From Halobacillus kuroshimensis DSM 18393 (lineage in GTDB: Bacteria > Bacillota > Bacilli > Bacillales > Halobacillaceae): 64,000 nucleotides of DNA. The stretch covers positions 558,001-622,000 of the forward strand of contig NZ_AUDY01000008.1 in the NCBI RefSeq assembly GCF_000425705.1. The letters are read 5' to 3'. This document shows, in pieces, positions 17,584 through 25,546 of this stretch; the stretch's first letter is position 1, and each line of letters opens with the position of its first letter. The notes under the pieces are model-generated. The model saw only the letters and a program-made list of their open reading frames with translations, ran no database searches and had not been told where the DNA came from. Both the position numbers and the translations under genes were made by a program.

Positions 17584-18642
17584 CTAAAGTTTATAGTTCC
17601 ATTTGATAATGCCGGCTTCCTTGGCTGAGTTAAAGGCAATAACCACGAGCGGTCCAAGGATGAATCCAAGCAGACCAATCAGCTGCAGACCAAGATACAT
17701 AGCAATCAATGTAGCCAGCGGAGATAACCCGATATGCCGTCCCATCACCTTTGGCTCTACAGTCCTTCGTATGGCAAGCAGGATTACAGCCAGGACACCC
17801 AGCTGTGTTCCCATGGCAATATCCCCGACAATCAACATATACACTGACCATGGACCAAGAATAACTATGGAACCAATAATCGGGACAAAATCAATTGCCC
17901 ATATAATCAGCGACATGATGACGGCCACTTCTGGTGTAATCCAGAGCAGTCCGATAAGGGAGACGACAAAAATAATGATACTTACAAGAAACTGTGCCTT
18001 TAAAAAGCCGAAAACGACATATCCGAGGCGGGCGTTCATGAATTTCACTTTTTCAGATGTGGCTTCAGTAAAAGATTCGTGCATCTTTTCACGCAGACGC
18101 GGAAGCTCAAGCATGAACAGAAACAACGCAATCAAGTAAACGAGGAAGCTGACAAGCAGCTCCGGGATTTTTGCTGCCGCTGCTGCAATGTTGCCCAGCT
18201 GCAGCTTTTCTGAAATAGCCGATGTAGTCCGGTCGACGGTGTTGTATATTTCATTGGTCACTTTATCGACAAATTCCTTCGGCATATTTTGAGTGAAGCT
18301 GGCCATGTGTTTTTCCCAGTCTAACAGCACATTGTTTATTTGATTAATGTATAACGGTGCGTTATCTGCCAGCTGGACCACCTGCGTAACAGCTCTTGTG
18401 ACAGCGAAAGCTCCAAGCAGTCCGAGTAGAATGAGGAACAGCAGAAAGACAATCGTCACAGACATTTTTCTGTTGATCCGGAACCGGAACTGCATCAGGC
18501 GTACGGCTGGGTTTAGAAACAGAGCCGTCACAAACGCAATGATCAAGGGGATGGACACAGGCAGGATGAAGTAACCTGCCACGATGAGCAGGATGGAAAG
18601 TATAAGTAGAATCCATTGTTTTTTTGAAAGATAGCGTAACAA
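17584..18642 (-). CDS. ytvI: YtvI-like AI-2E family membrane protein
   Basis: A 352-residue AI-2 exporter/permease-family protein with about eight helices and a long extracytoplasmic segment (about residues 85-160). The family fold (two N-terminal helices, amphipathic centre, C-terminal helices with the SPLATLIAMYLGLQLIGLLG segment) matches B. subtilis YtvI, a sporulation integral membrane protein. Start is TTG 18642 with AAAGGAG about 13 nt upstream, a long spacing, so the exact start is uncertain. No ytvI is at this place in B. subtilis. The transported substrate is unknown. Confidence 0.82.
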   Translation of the reverse strand: MLRYLSKKQWILLILSILLIVAGYFILPVSIPLIIAFVTALFLNPAVRLMQFRFRINRKMSVTIVFLLFLILLGLLGAFAVTRAVTQVVQLADNAPLYINQINNVLLDWEKHMASFTQNMPKEFVDKVTNEIYNTVDRTTSAISEKLQLGNIAAAAAKIPELLVSFLVYLIALFLFMLELPRLREKMHESFTEATSEKVKFMNARLGYVVFGFLKAQFLVSIIIFVVSLIGLLWITPEVAVIMSLIIWAIDFVPIIGSIVILGPWSVYMLIVGDIAMGTQLGVLAVILLAIRRTVEPKVMGRHIGLSPLATLIAMYLGLQLIGLLGFILGPLVVIAFNSAKEAGIIKWNYKL

Positions 18643-18707
18643 TTTATGTAATTTTCTCCTTTCCCCATTAAAATCAAGTGATTCTTTTATCCGGGGGATT
18701 CCGGTTT

Positions 18708-18776
18708 TAAAAAAAGCCGCTCACCATACAATGATGTGCGACTAAAGAAATCACTTATTGGGTGAACCTCAGCGGC
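18708..18776 (-). terminator. Terminator after yugN-like gene
   Basis: Minus-strand hairpin: AGCGGC (18771-18776) can pair with GCCGCT (18716-18721), with GGTGA/TCACC extending the stem, followed by eight T (A run 18708-18715). The loop is long, so this is a weaker structure than its neighbours. Confidence 0.6.
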
Positions 18777-19245
18777 GTTCCGGGTCGTTTGAAAGCTCTT
18801 CCACTTTTTGCAGGACTTCGTCGTTTTCGTTTTCCTGTGCCCATTTTTTCAGCTTGTCCAGAACGACGTGCTCCGGTACCTGGCTGTGGTATTTTTTCGC
18901 AGGTTCAGCTACTTTGGCAATCAGTGTTTTGGCTTTTTGGATCATGTCATCTGAGAAACCTTCCTGATGTCCGTATTCTACACCGTGAGGGTAGTAATGG
19001 CGGCCGAGCAGCGGCTTCATCAGACGGATCACCGCATCTCCTTTATCAACGTCACCTTCAAGGGCAAACCCTTGAATCCGGACGTAGTGGGTAATGTTTT
19101 TCTCAGGAGCCATTAGTTTGTAATCATATGTAACACGTTCATAATCCCAGGAACCGCCCAGGATAAATCCGTTTTTCTCCATGATTTCAGTCAATGGTTT
19201 GTAATCGACCACAAGACCTTCAAGACCAGTGCCTTCTAATTTCAT
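18769..19245 (-). CDS. YugN-like family protein
   Basis: A 158-residue soluble protein of the YugN-like family, of unknown function. It has an alternating strand pattern at the N-terminus (LEGLVVDYKPLTEIMEKNG), a GSWDYERVTYDY segment and a helical, charged C-terminus. ATG 19245 with GAGGTGG upstream was chosen; the extra five codons from 19260 overlap the ribosome site. Monocistronic by appearance. Confidence 0.8.
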   Translation of the reverse strand: MKLEGTGLEGLVVDYKPLTEIMEKNGFILGGSWDYERVTYDYKLMAPEKNITHYVRIQGFALEGDVDKGDAVIRLMKPLLGRHYYPHGVEYGHQEGFSDDMIQKAKTLIAKVAEPAKKYHSQVPEHVVLDKLKKWAQENENDEVLQKVEELSNDPERR

Positions 19246-19446
19246 TACTTTCCACCTCACCTATTTGGTATGTATCTTCCTTTATTTTAGTATGAAATGA
19301 CCCAGGTTGCAATTCCTGGCAGAAACACCAGGGCGTGTCAGCGGTTTCTTCCTCATTATACTATAAATAGACACACGCTGCATGTAATAAATTCGGTCGA
19401 TCGGGGACACTAAACAGTGATCATGATCAATGAGGAGGATCTTTGA

Positions 19447-19875
19447 ATGAAAACCGTAAAAGATATCATGACGAAGGATGTTTCCGTCTGTCAGACGAGT
19501 GACCAACTAAGTGATGCAGCCAAGCTGATGAAAGACAAAAACGTCGGGGCTGTTCCTGTCTGCGACGATCAAGGCAATGTCATGGGTATGGTCACAGACC
19601 GTGACTTGGTTATTCGCGGCTATGCGGATAAAAAACCGGATTCAACACCAATACAGCAGGTGATGAGTGACCGGATGTACAACTGCGCACCGGATTGCTC
19701 CCTGGAGGAAGCGAGCCGTATCATGGCTCAACACCAGGTCCGCCGCCTGCCTGTTGTTGAGAACGGACGTCTGGCCGGAATCATCTCCCTTGGTGACCTG
19801 TCCACAGATGAGATGTCTGATCATGCAGCAGGAGTGGCACTGCAGGATATTTCAGAACGGCCTGAACTTCATTAA
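19447..19875 (+). CDS. CBS-pair protein (YlbB/YhcV-like)
   Basis: A 142-residue protein made of two CBS motifs (about residues 8-60 and 73-125), each with the GAVPV/RRLPV core and GMVTDRDL/GIISLGDL ends. Such stand-alone pairs bind adenosyl ligands and act as energy or redox sensors. B. subtilis has a similar CBS protein, YlbB, between ctaG and ylbD, so this is its positional counterpart; sequence also resembles YhcV. ATG 19447 follows GAGGAGG. Its original terminator appears to have been split and duplicated by an insertion sequence just downstream. Confidence 0.85.
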   Translation: MKTVKDIMTKDVSVCQTSDQLSDAAKLMKDKNVGAVPVCDDQGNVMGMVTDRDLVIRGYADKKPDSTPIQQVMSDRMYNCAPDCSLEEASRIMAQHQVRRLPVVENGRLAGIISLGDLSTDEMSDHAAGVALQDISERPELH

Positions 19876-19880
19876 TAATG

Positions 19881-19904
19881 GAAAGCCTGCCTGCCGCAGG
19901 CTTT
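19881..19904 (+). repeat. 24-bp direct repeat, left copy (hairpin without T-run)
   Basis: Identical to 20464-20487. It is itself a hairpin (GCCTGC/GCAGGC with flanking AAA/TTT) but is followed by CCAGC instead of T residues, so this copy cannot be a complete intrinsic terminator. Interpreted as one half of the target-site duplication around the insertion-sequence remnant. Confidence 0.85.
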
Positions 19905-19956
19905 CCAGCTTGTAGAGAAACCCCTGTTTCTTTACGAGCTTTTTTTCTTACCGCCA

Positions 19957-20070
19957 GGAGCGAAAGCCCCTTCCCTTTCCGCGGACGAGCGCCCGAGATT
20001 CCTCGCAAAACCCATGCTCGGTGATCTCGGACCACTCGTTCTTCCGCAGGAGTGGAAGGGGCACCGCTCC
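19957..20070 (-). other. Long imperfect palindrome inside the IS remnant
   Basis: Successive arm pairs: GGAGCG 19957-19962 with CGCTCC 20065-20070, CCCCTTCC 19967-19974 with GGAAGGGG 20054-20061, and CCGAGAT 19993-19999 with ATCTCGG 20034-20040. A further partially matched CTTTCCGCGG/CTTCCGCAGG pair lies between. It lies just past the transposase stop and could be a 3' structure of the element's transcript. Confidence 0.6.
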
Positions 20071-20081
20071 TTGAGTGTTCT

Positions 20082-20288
20082 TTAAAATTGTAAAAGATTG
20101 TCCTTCACCCAGCTCATCCTTGCTGTATGGAGGACAATCTTTTTCATATTCCGGCAGGCAGCCGTCATCAGTGCCTGTTCTTTCCCTTTTTTTCCACGCA
20201 AGCGCCAATAGCGCAGCCCATGCCGTTCTTTGGAATCTAAGAACCTGCTAGTACACAATCTCTCTCCTCTATATTCCAACGTCGGCAC
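20082..20288 (-). pseudogene. Transposase C-terminal fragment (IS1182-like)
   Basis: The last about 53 residues of the open frame read FLDSKERHGLRYWRLRGKKG and continue with QALMTAACRNMKKI. This is the typical C-terminus of IS1182-family transposases, which end in a SKE/HGLRY/RLRG block followed by the TAACxNxKK helix. The catalytic N-terminal and central parts are absent. Sequence further upstream up to 20420 stays open in another frame, suggesting a frameshift plus deletion. The ATG at 20288 is not a true start. Confidence 0.8.
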
Positions 20289-20463
20289 GAGGAGCGTTCG
20301 GTGGTGATGCCTGCGGGAACGGCACAGGCCGAAGATCCACTTGGGCAGGCGACCTTCCTGACCAAGTCAGCTGAGGGCGTGCCCGCGTCATTCATCCACC
20401 AATAAGCGGAATGTGACAAATGGACAACTCTAACTGGTCAACACAGGCTTTTTCTACAGCCAA

Positions 20464-20487
20464 GAAAGCCTGCCTGCCGCAGGCTTT
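20464..20487 (+). repeat. 24-bp direct repeat, right copy (complete terminator)
   Basis: Same 24 bases as 19881-19904, here followed by four more T (20488-20491) to give a full hairpin plus T-run. Joining the base before the left copy to this copy recreates a normal intrinsic terminator a few bases after the CBS gene stop. Confidence 0.85.
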
Positions 20488-20526
20488 TTTTATTTCATCA
20501 ACGTAGGGGATTTTCCGTTTGGATGA

Positions 20527-20553
20527 ACGCCTGCCTCCATGATGCATAGGCTA
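20527..20553 (+). promoter_or_regulatory. Candidate sigma-K promoter upstream of ylbD
   Basis: AC at 20527-20528 (preceded by A), a 16-bp spacer, then CATAGGCTA at 20545-20553 fit the sigma-K pattern (AC, 16-17 bp, CATAnnnTA). It lies 33 bases before the start of a predicted spore coat protein gene, which suits late mother-cell expression. Pattern match only. Confidence 0.5.
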
Positions 20554-20586
20554 TACTGTTAGTTTTATGTGTGAGGTGGGATGAGG

Positions 20587-20955
20587 ATGAGTACAGGGGA
20601 ACTGCATCCATCTGTCCAGCAGTTCAAAGCATTTGTCGATCAACACCCCGGTGTCAAAAATCAATTGAGAAAAAATCATAAGCTTATTCAAAGCTATTAT
20701 GAAAAGTTTATGATCCTTGGTGAGGATGACCCTTTTTGGGAAAGTCTCCCTGAGGCAGATAAAAAAAGTGATTCGACAAAGAAGATGGATTGGCTGAAAC
20801 AACTGGGTGTCCTTATGGAAGATTTGAACTGGGAAGAGGTCTCCAAGCAGATAGAGGAATTGAACGGAGCGATTGGACAGTTTCAGCAGTTTATGACGGA
20901 TGTAAGAAAAACACGGGAAAAAGATGAGCAGGAATTTGAATATCCGTATTATTAA
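20587..20955 (+). CDS. ylbD: YlbD-like spore coat protein
   Basis: A 122-residue, highly charged, largely helical protein with an aromatic tail ending EYPYY. N-terminal HPSVQQFKAFVDQHPGV and the WLKQLGVLMEDLNW segment fit the YlbD coat-protein family. ATG 20587 with GAGGTG 8 nt upstream is favoured over ATG 20581, which abuts the site. Its position before ylbF matches B. subtilis (ylbD, ylbE, ylbF); ylbE is missing. A sigma-K-like promoter lies upstream. Confidence 0.85.
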   Translation: MSTGELHPSVQQFKAFVDQHPGVKNQLRKNHKLIQSYYEKFMILGEDDPFWESLPEADKKSDSTKKMDWLKQLGVLMEDLNWEEVSKQIEELNGAIGQFQQFMTDVRKTREKDEQEFEYPYY

Positions 20956-21034
20956 TTTCTTGCAGGTGGAAAGTTTCTCTCATTTCCATCTGCTTTTCTA
21001 TTTGATAAGATAGAGAGGGAGGTGGACATACAGT

Positions 21035-21478
21035 ATGTTAGCAACAATGGAAATTGTCGATCTTTTGGACCGTTCAGAAACGATTGGCCAGATGGTTCTA
21101 CATTCTGAAACGATGCAGCAATATCAGGAGGCAAAATCTGCCCTTGAACAAGATAAAGAGGCGCAGAGACTCATTAAAAGCTTTGCAGATATGAAAGATC
21201 ATTATGAGGATGTGCAGCGTTTTGGACGCTACCACCCTGATTATAACTCCATCATGAAGCAGGTCCGCACCGTAAAACGCGAGATGGACATGCATGAAAC
21301 GGTGGCCCGGTTCAAGCGGGCAGAGCGGAATATCCAAAAATTGCTCGATGAAATCAGTGAGAGTGTCGCCTTCAGTGTGAGTGAGCAGATCAAAGTGCCT
21401 AAGAACGGGATGGCCCTCACAGATACAGGCTGCAGCGGCGGCTGTGGCAGTGGGGGAAGTTGCGGGTGTGCTTCCTGA
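21035..21478 (+). CDS. ylbF: RicF/YlbF, Y-complex (RicAFT) subunit
   Basis: A 147-residue helical protein of the YlbF/YmcA family. With YmcA and YaaT it forms the RicAFT complex, known to carry Fe-S clusters, to promote RNase Y-dependent mRNA processing and to influence competence, biofilm formation and sporulation. The signature EDVQRFGRYHPDY lies near residues 53-65, and the Cys/Gly-rich tail (CSGGCGSGGSCGC, four Cys) is a probable cluster ligand site. ATG 21035 follows GGGAGGTGG. The stop codon abuts the stop of the convergent gene downstream. Confidence 0.93.
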   Translation: MLATMEIVDLLDRSETIGQMVLHSETMQQYQEAKSALEQDKEAQRLIKSFADMKDHYEDVQRFGRYHPDYNSIMKQVRTVKREMDMHETVARFKRAERNIQKLLDEISESVAFSVSEQIKVPKNGMALTDTGCSGGCGSGGSCGCAS

Positions 21479-21808
21479 TTACGGGTTCGTAAAACGGATA
21501 CAGTCGTCACAAAAATTGCCGCAGCAGAACATCTTTCTCTGTGGGACAAGAAACCGCACACGGTAAACATAAAACGTCTGAGTCCTGCGTACATAATTCA
21601 TCGCAAGGCTCAGGCGTTTTCCTTTCATCGCTTTCGCCGCACACCATTTTAATTGTTCTTCAATATCCTTTTGTGAGGTGTTTTCTCTTGGATACACATA
21701 GACAAAAGGAAGACCTGTAAACGACTTGAACTCTGCTTTTGCCAGAAGATCGGATTCATTCAGCAGCTGTTCAAACTGCTGTACGGCTCTTTCGTGGTCA
21801 GTCCACAT
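21479..21808 (-). CDS. Unrecognised Cys-rich small protein, convergent with ylbF
   Basis: A 109-residue protein I do not recognise. It has a polar helical N-terminus, an FTGLPFVYVYPRE strand segment, a basic centre (KAMKGKRLSLAMNYVRR) and a C-terminal CCxxxCxxC cluster, with one further Cys in the middle, suggesting metal binding. ATG 21808 is preceded by AAGGAGGTG at ideal spacing, so translation is likely; the frame extends to 21925 without a site. Its stop codon directly abuts the ylbF stop with no terminator between, so the two mRNAs probably overlap at their 3' ends. Confidence 0.72.
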   Translation of the reverse strand: MWTDHERAVQQFEQLLNESDLLAKAEFKSFTGLPFVYVYPRENTSQKDIEEQLKWCAAKAMKGKRLSLAMNYVRRTQTFYVYRVRFLVPQRKMFCCGNFCDDCIRFTNP

Positions 21809-21912
21809 CCTGGACACACCTCCTTGAAATTGTCTGATTTCATTGCCCCCGTCCTGAGGATTTGGTACACTTACGTTAGAAATCAACGTTCCACAGGGAG
21901 TCGAGGGATGGT

Positions 21913-22191
21913 ATGAACAAAACAAACCGGCAAGGTCTTATCGTATATTTTCAGCACATGAAAAATATTAGACAGATAAAAAAACACGGTCACTTGATCT
22001 ACGCCTCCAAAAAGATGAAGTATGCGTTACTTTATGTGAATCAAGAGGATGTTGAATTCAAGATGGAAAAACTGGAGCGGTTACCTTTCGTTTCCCGTGT
22101 TGTCCCTTCGCATAAACCGGAAGTGCGCACGGATTATGAAAACTCCAAGCCTGATAAAGCGAAGCAGTATGATTATAAAATGGGAATATAA
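21913..22191 (+). CDS. ylbG: YlbG (UPF0298) protein
   Basis: A 92-residue basic protein of the DUF2129/UPF0298 family with the usual opening (RQGLIVYFQHMKNIRQIKKH) and the core LPFVSRVVPSHKPEVRTDYEN. Function unknown; always next to ylbF and rsmD in Bacillus. Start ATG 21913 has AGGGAG a short distance upstream. A strong terminator follows immediately. Confidence 0.92.
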   Translation: MNKTNRQGLIVYFQHMKNIRQIKKHGHLIYASKKMKYALLYVNQEDVEFKMEKLERLPFVSRVVPSHKPEVRTDYENSKPDKAKQYDYKMGI

Positions 22192-22195
22192 TTCC

Positions 22196-22226
22196 AAAAA
22201 AAAGCGCCCTCAGGGGCGCTTTTTTT
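22196..22226. terminator. Bidirectional terminator between ylbG and 22226-22621 gene
   Basis: Stem 22196-22209 with 22214-22226, A-run before and T-run after, so it can end transcripts from both sides. Confidence 0.9.
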
Positions 22227-22621
22227 CAGCTTAAAGGAGCAATGTACCGGTTCATACGTAAAATCCCGATCAAATGCTGATAATATAATTCCGTTTCCGG
22301 AAACAGGGAGGAGGGTTTGATGGTAAACTCATGAACCTCCTTATCAGCCTGCTTCACCATCTTTTGAAAGAGCTCGAACCGTTGATTCGGGACCTCATGC
22401 GGATTAGGGATTCCTTCACGACAGATGTAAATGGGTTGGAATTTCCCGTTTGCCGTCGGGTTCATGATCAACGCAAGAGAAGCAGAAGGTCTTCCTTCTT
22501 TCTCGCAGTAAAAGGCGACGGCATGCTGAATGCGTTCAGGCATCCGCTCCCCCATTTCAATCAGTTCATAAATATCGGCGTAGCCTTCGCCGAGTTCAAT
22601 AAATTTTTGTATCATGAGCAT
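22226..22621 (-). CDS. Conserved hypothetical protein (possibly DUF7147)
   Basis: A 131-residue soluble protein, opening FIELGEGYADIYELIEMG and containing ALIMNPTANGKFQPIYICREGI, which looks like a small alpha/beta fold. Comparable proteins of about 130 residues are found beside ylbG in many Bacillaceae, sometimes mis-annotated as methylthioribose kinase; I cannot confirm the family. AAAGGA precedes ATG 22621 by 5 nt and ATG 22615 by 11 nt, so either may be used. Convergent with ylbG. Confidence 0.7.
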   Translation of the reverse strand: MLMIQKFIELGEGYADIYELIEMGERMPERIQHAVAFYCEKEGRPSASLALIMNPTANGKFQPIYICREGIPNPHEVPNQRFELFQKMVKQADKEVHEFTIKPSSLFPETELYYQHLIGILRMNRYIAPLS

Positions 22622-22715
22622 GTACGTCCTTTCTCGTATCCATTAAACTAAACGTAGCATGTTTTTTTCTAAATGTGAACGGTAAATATACTAAAAGCAG
22701 CAGGTGGGTTGACGT

Positions 22716-24083
22716 ATGAAACTCTTTTTTAGGATGGCTCCCATCTTTTTGATCGGCGGCATATTGGTCTTATTATATCCATGGAGCGGGGCAGAGAAAA
22801 AGGCGGAGGAGACAGAGAGGTCAGGAGAGGTGGGCGTCCATGTGGAAAGGGATACGCTCCACATTTCCTATACGTTTCACAACCTGGAACCGGGCATTTA
22901 CAAAGCTGAATTACCGGAGAAGGCCGGGGAGCTGTCCTGTTCTTATGAAGACGGGCGTTCCTGCTGGATGGACCAGCAGCAGCTGAACTACGAGGGCGGA
23001 GACCCAGTGATCGTTCATTATCAACAGCCTTTTGAAGAGGGTTTTGTCGATGAGTCGTGGCTTTTGAAACTCCATAAGGATGGTGAATACCAGGAAATAC
23101 CTTTCACCTTGACTGTAAAAGACTTCTCAAAGGAAGCTTTTAGATGGACAGCTCCTGTGAAGCTGGAGAGCAGCATCGCTATGGAACATGTCCATTATTA
23201 CCGCTTCGAGGCAGCAGAGGTTCCGTTTCCTTTATTCGCTGCTGATCAAACACAGCAGGATGTACGGAAGGTTGAACATAATGTGGTCATCTATGAAAAG
23301 GATGAGCCTCTTACCTATGAACAAAAAGCAGACCTCCATCGGGCGCTTGAGGGGCAGAACGGGAGGGTTGTTGAGCTGGACCGCAACCATTCAAGCACCA
23401 CGGCATCTTTGGTGAAACGGAAAGACAGAGAGGTGGAGAACCTTGAAGGAGAAATTCTAACCGCACACCTTCAATCATCGGCTGGCGGAATATCTGATTT
23501 TCATGAACAGGTTATACAGGACGTGTACCGTTCTGATCCTCCAGTGACAGAAGCTGGAAAACAGATAAAGTCAGGTTTGTCGACGCAGGAACTCCGGTCC
23601 TGGAAGGAGGTTCTCTTATCTGAAAATCAGGTGGAGAATGTTCCGGTTTTTCTTGACGACACGCTTTCGGAAATAACACAAGGGACGACTCATTTCTTCC
23701 AAAGGAAGGCGGCTAATGAGGACGTCTCCTTCTTCTTCACCTTGGATCAGGATCTCCAACTCCAAGGCGCCCGTCTCGAGGAAAGGGCGGTCCGATACAA
23801 GCAGGTCTGGTACTATCCGCTGGCATCCATTTTAAAAGCGTCCGATTTTCCATGGAGCACCCTTGAAGACGGGAAGGTTTTTCGAATACAGACAGATGAT
23901 AACCATTTTCGTTTTTTCGTGGATCATGATTCCTTTATCGTGAATGAAGAGAGCTTCGGCACGGGAGAGGAAGTGGTCAAGTCCCTGGGAGGGATCGTTT
24001 ACATGAAAGAGGAGGAGCTGGAGAACCTTCTCAATTTCCGAGTGGTAAAGGATGAAGACGTGATTGCTTTCCAAAAAAAATAG
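22716..24083 (+). CDS. Membrane-anchored extracellular protein, C-terminal stalk-like domain
   Basis: A 455-residue protein with an N-terminal signal anchor (about residues 5-23), then a long acidic extracellular part. The N-terminal third looks beta-rich (an HISYTFHNLEPGIYKAELP strand run and two Cys about 7 apart near residues 75-82). The C-terminal about 90 residues (VWYYPLASILKASDF... to GGIVYMKEEELENLL) resemble the repeated strand pattern of copper-amine-oxidase N-like stalk domains of Firmicute wall proteins. I do not recognise a function. GTG-rich upstream sequence gives CAGGTGGG before ATG 22716. Monocistronic, ending in a perfect hairpin. Confidence 0.75.
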   Translation: MKLFFRMAPIFLIGGILVLLYPWSGAEKKAEETERSGEVGVHVERDTLHISYTFHNLEPGIYKAELPEKAGELSCSYEDGRSCWMDQQQLNYEGGDPVIVHYQQPFEEGFVDESWLLKLHKDGEYQEIPFTLTVKDFSKEAFRWTAPVKLESSIAMEHVHYYRFEAAEVPFPLFAADQTQQDVRKVEHNVVIYEKDEPLTYEQKADLHRALEGQNGRVVELDRNHSSTTASLVKRKDREVENLEGEILTAHLQSSAGGISDFHEQVIQDVYRSDPPVTEAGKQIKSGLSTQELRSWKEVLLSENQVENVPVFLDDTLSEITQGTTHFFQRKAANEDVSFFFTLDQDLQLQGARLEERAVRYKQVWYYPLASILKASDFPWSTLEDGKVFRIQTDDNHFRFFVDHDSFIVNEESFGTGEEVVKSLGGIVYMKEEELENLLNFRVVKDEDVIAFQKK

Positions 24084-24114
24084 GGCTGTCCATAAAGGAC
24101 AGCCCCGCTTTTTT
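24083..24114 (+). terminator. Intrinsic terminator after 22716-24083 gene
   Basis: Perfect 9-bp stem 24083-24091 with 24097-24105, short loop, then CGC and six T. It overlaps the stop codon. Confidence 0.9.
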
Positions 24115-24363
24115 GTATCATGCGAAATGAAACAAAAAAGTAAAGGGAGAGGAGAAACCGGAGGAAGAGCTTATGGGGATGTAAGCCTTCTCCGTTTTCA
24201 GAAGCAGTATCATCCGCTTCAAAAACTAGTATGGACGGGGGGCTTTTCTTTTATTCACGATGGGTGAAATTTTTTCTTCCTCTGACATTACAGGGTTGTA
24301 CTTCCCTGGTTGTTCGGATTTGTGGTAGGATTATGGGGAATGCTGACAAGTGAGGTGTACTGG

Positions 24364-24912
24364 ATGCGAGTGATTGCAGGCGATTTTAAGGGAAGACCAT
24401 TGAAGTCTGTCCCTACACATAAAACACGTCCAACGACAGATAAAGTGAAAGAAGCTGTGTTCCACGGGATCGGTCCGTTTTTTGATGGAGGCAGGGCTCT
24501 TGATCTTTTTGCTGGAAGCGGAGGTCTCGGAATCGAAGCACTCAGCCGGGGTGTAGGTTCCTGTGTTTTTGTTGACCAGCAGCATCAGGCGGTCAAAACG
24601 GTATATGAAAACATTGAACTACTGAAGCTGGAGGACCGCACGGAGGTTTTTCGCACGGACGCGTACCGGGCTATGAAAGCAGCGGGGAAACGCGGGCTTC
24701 AGTTTGACTACATCTTCCTGGATCCCCCTTATAAGAAGTTTTCCTATAAGGAGCTGATGGAAGCGCTTTTAGATCACGGTCTTGCTGCTGAAGGAGCGAT
24801 AATCATCTGTGAACACGATGCTTCGGAAAAGATTCCTGAGCAGGTAGGTTCATTTAAGCGAATGAAGACCGATCATTATGGCAGTAATATCGGTGTATCT
24901 ATTTTTGAATGA
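24364..24912 (+). CDS. rsmD: 16S rRNA (guanine966-N2) methyltransferase RsmD
   Basis: A 182-residue SAM-dependent methyltransferase that modifies G966 of 16S rRNA. It opens MRVIAGDFKGRPL, has the SAM loop DLFAGSGGLGIEALSRG (near 46-62) and the catalytic DPPY (near 123-126). ATG 24364 with GAGGTG 6 nt upstream is chosen; the longer frame from 24310 lacks a site. The next gene, coaD, begins 12 bases after its stop, as in B. subtilis ylbH-ylbI. Confidence 0.95.
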   Translation: MRVIAGDFKGRPLKSVPTHKTRPTTDKVKEAVFHGIGPFFDGGRALDLFAGSGGLGIEALSRGVGSCVFVDQQHQAVKTVYENIELLKLEDRTEVFRTDAYRAMKAAGKRGLQFDYIFLDPPYKKFSYKELMEALLDHGLAAEGAIIICEHDASEKIPEQVGSFKRMKTDHYGSNIGVSIFE

Positions 24913-25401
<489 letters not shown>

Positions 25402-25404
25402 TAA

Positions 25405-25456
25405 AAGGATTTCCTGCTCCGTGCAGCGGCTGACGAAAGCGGAGTATTTCTCCTTT
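25405..25456 (+). terminator. Possible terminator just after coaD
   Basis: AAAGGA (25405-25410) pairs with TCCTTT (25451-25456) and CTCCG with CGGAG inside, making an interrupted stem directly after the coaD stop. The T-run is weak. Confidence 0.45.
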
Positions 25457-25510
25457 ATAATAAGATTGTGCAGAAGTGCTCCAGGTCGAAAAAATAATAA
25501 ATAAACGAAT

Positions 25511-25544
25511 AAAGGCTGTCGAGGTGATGCTCGGCAGCCTTTCT
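25511..25544. terminator. Convergent terminator between coaD and ylbJ
   Basis: 13-bp stem with one G-T pair (25511-25523 with 25530-25542). AT-rich flanks give imperfect T-runs on both strands. Confidence 0.8.
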
Positions 25545-25546
25545 AT

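Larger units (their letters stand above)
19905..20463. mobile_element. Decayed IS1182-like insertion sequence
   Basis: A 559-bp segment bounded by a 24-bp direct repeat. Six bases inside each repeat lie imperfect terminal inverted repeats: TGTAGAGAAACCCCTGT at 19911-19927 and, reading inward from the right, TGTAGAAAAAGCCTGT (20458-20443). It contains the C-terminal part of a transposase on the minus strand and a long imperfect palindrome beyond its stop. Most of the transposase is deleted, so the element is inactive. Family assignment comes from the C-terminal protein pattern only. Confidence 0.75.

Noticed and set aside
17603-18139. 178-codon plus-strand ORF opposite ytvI
   Set aside because: Composition is the complement of membrane-helix codons; no ribosome site.
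19948-20419. Minus-strand ORFs 19948-20208 and 20237-20419 as separate genes
   Set aside because: They lie within the decayed IS; the second is probably an out-of-frame piece of the same transposase.
24064-24267. 67-codon plus-strand ORF after the 22716-24083 gene
   Set aside because: It starts inside the previous gene, runs through its terminator hairpin and has no family pattern.
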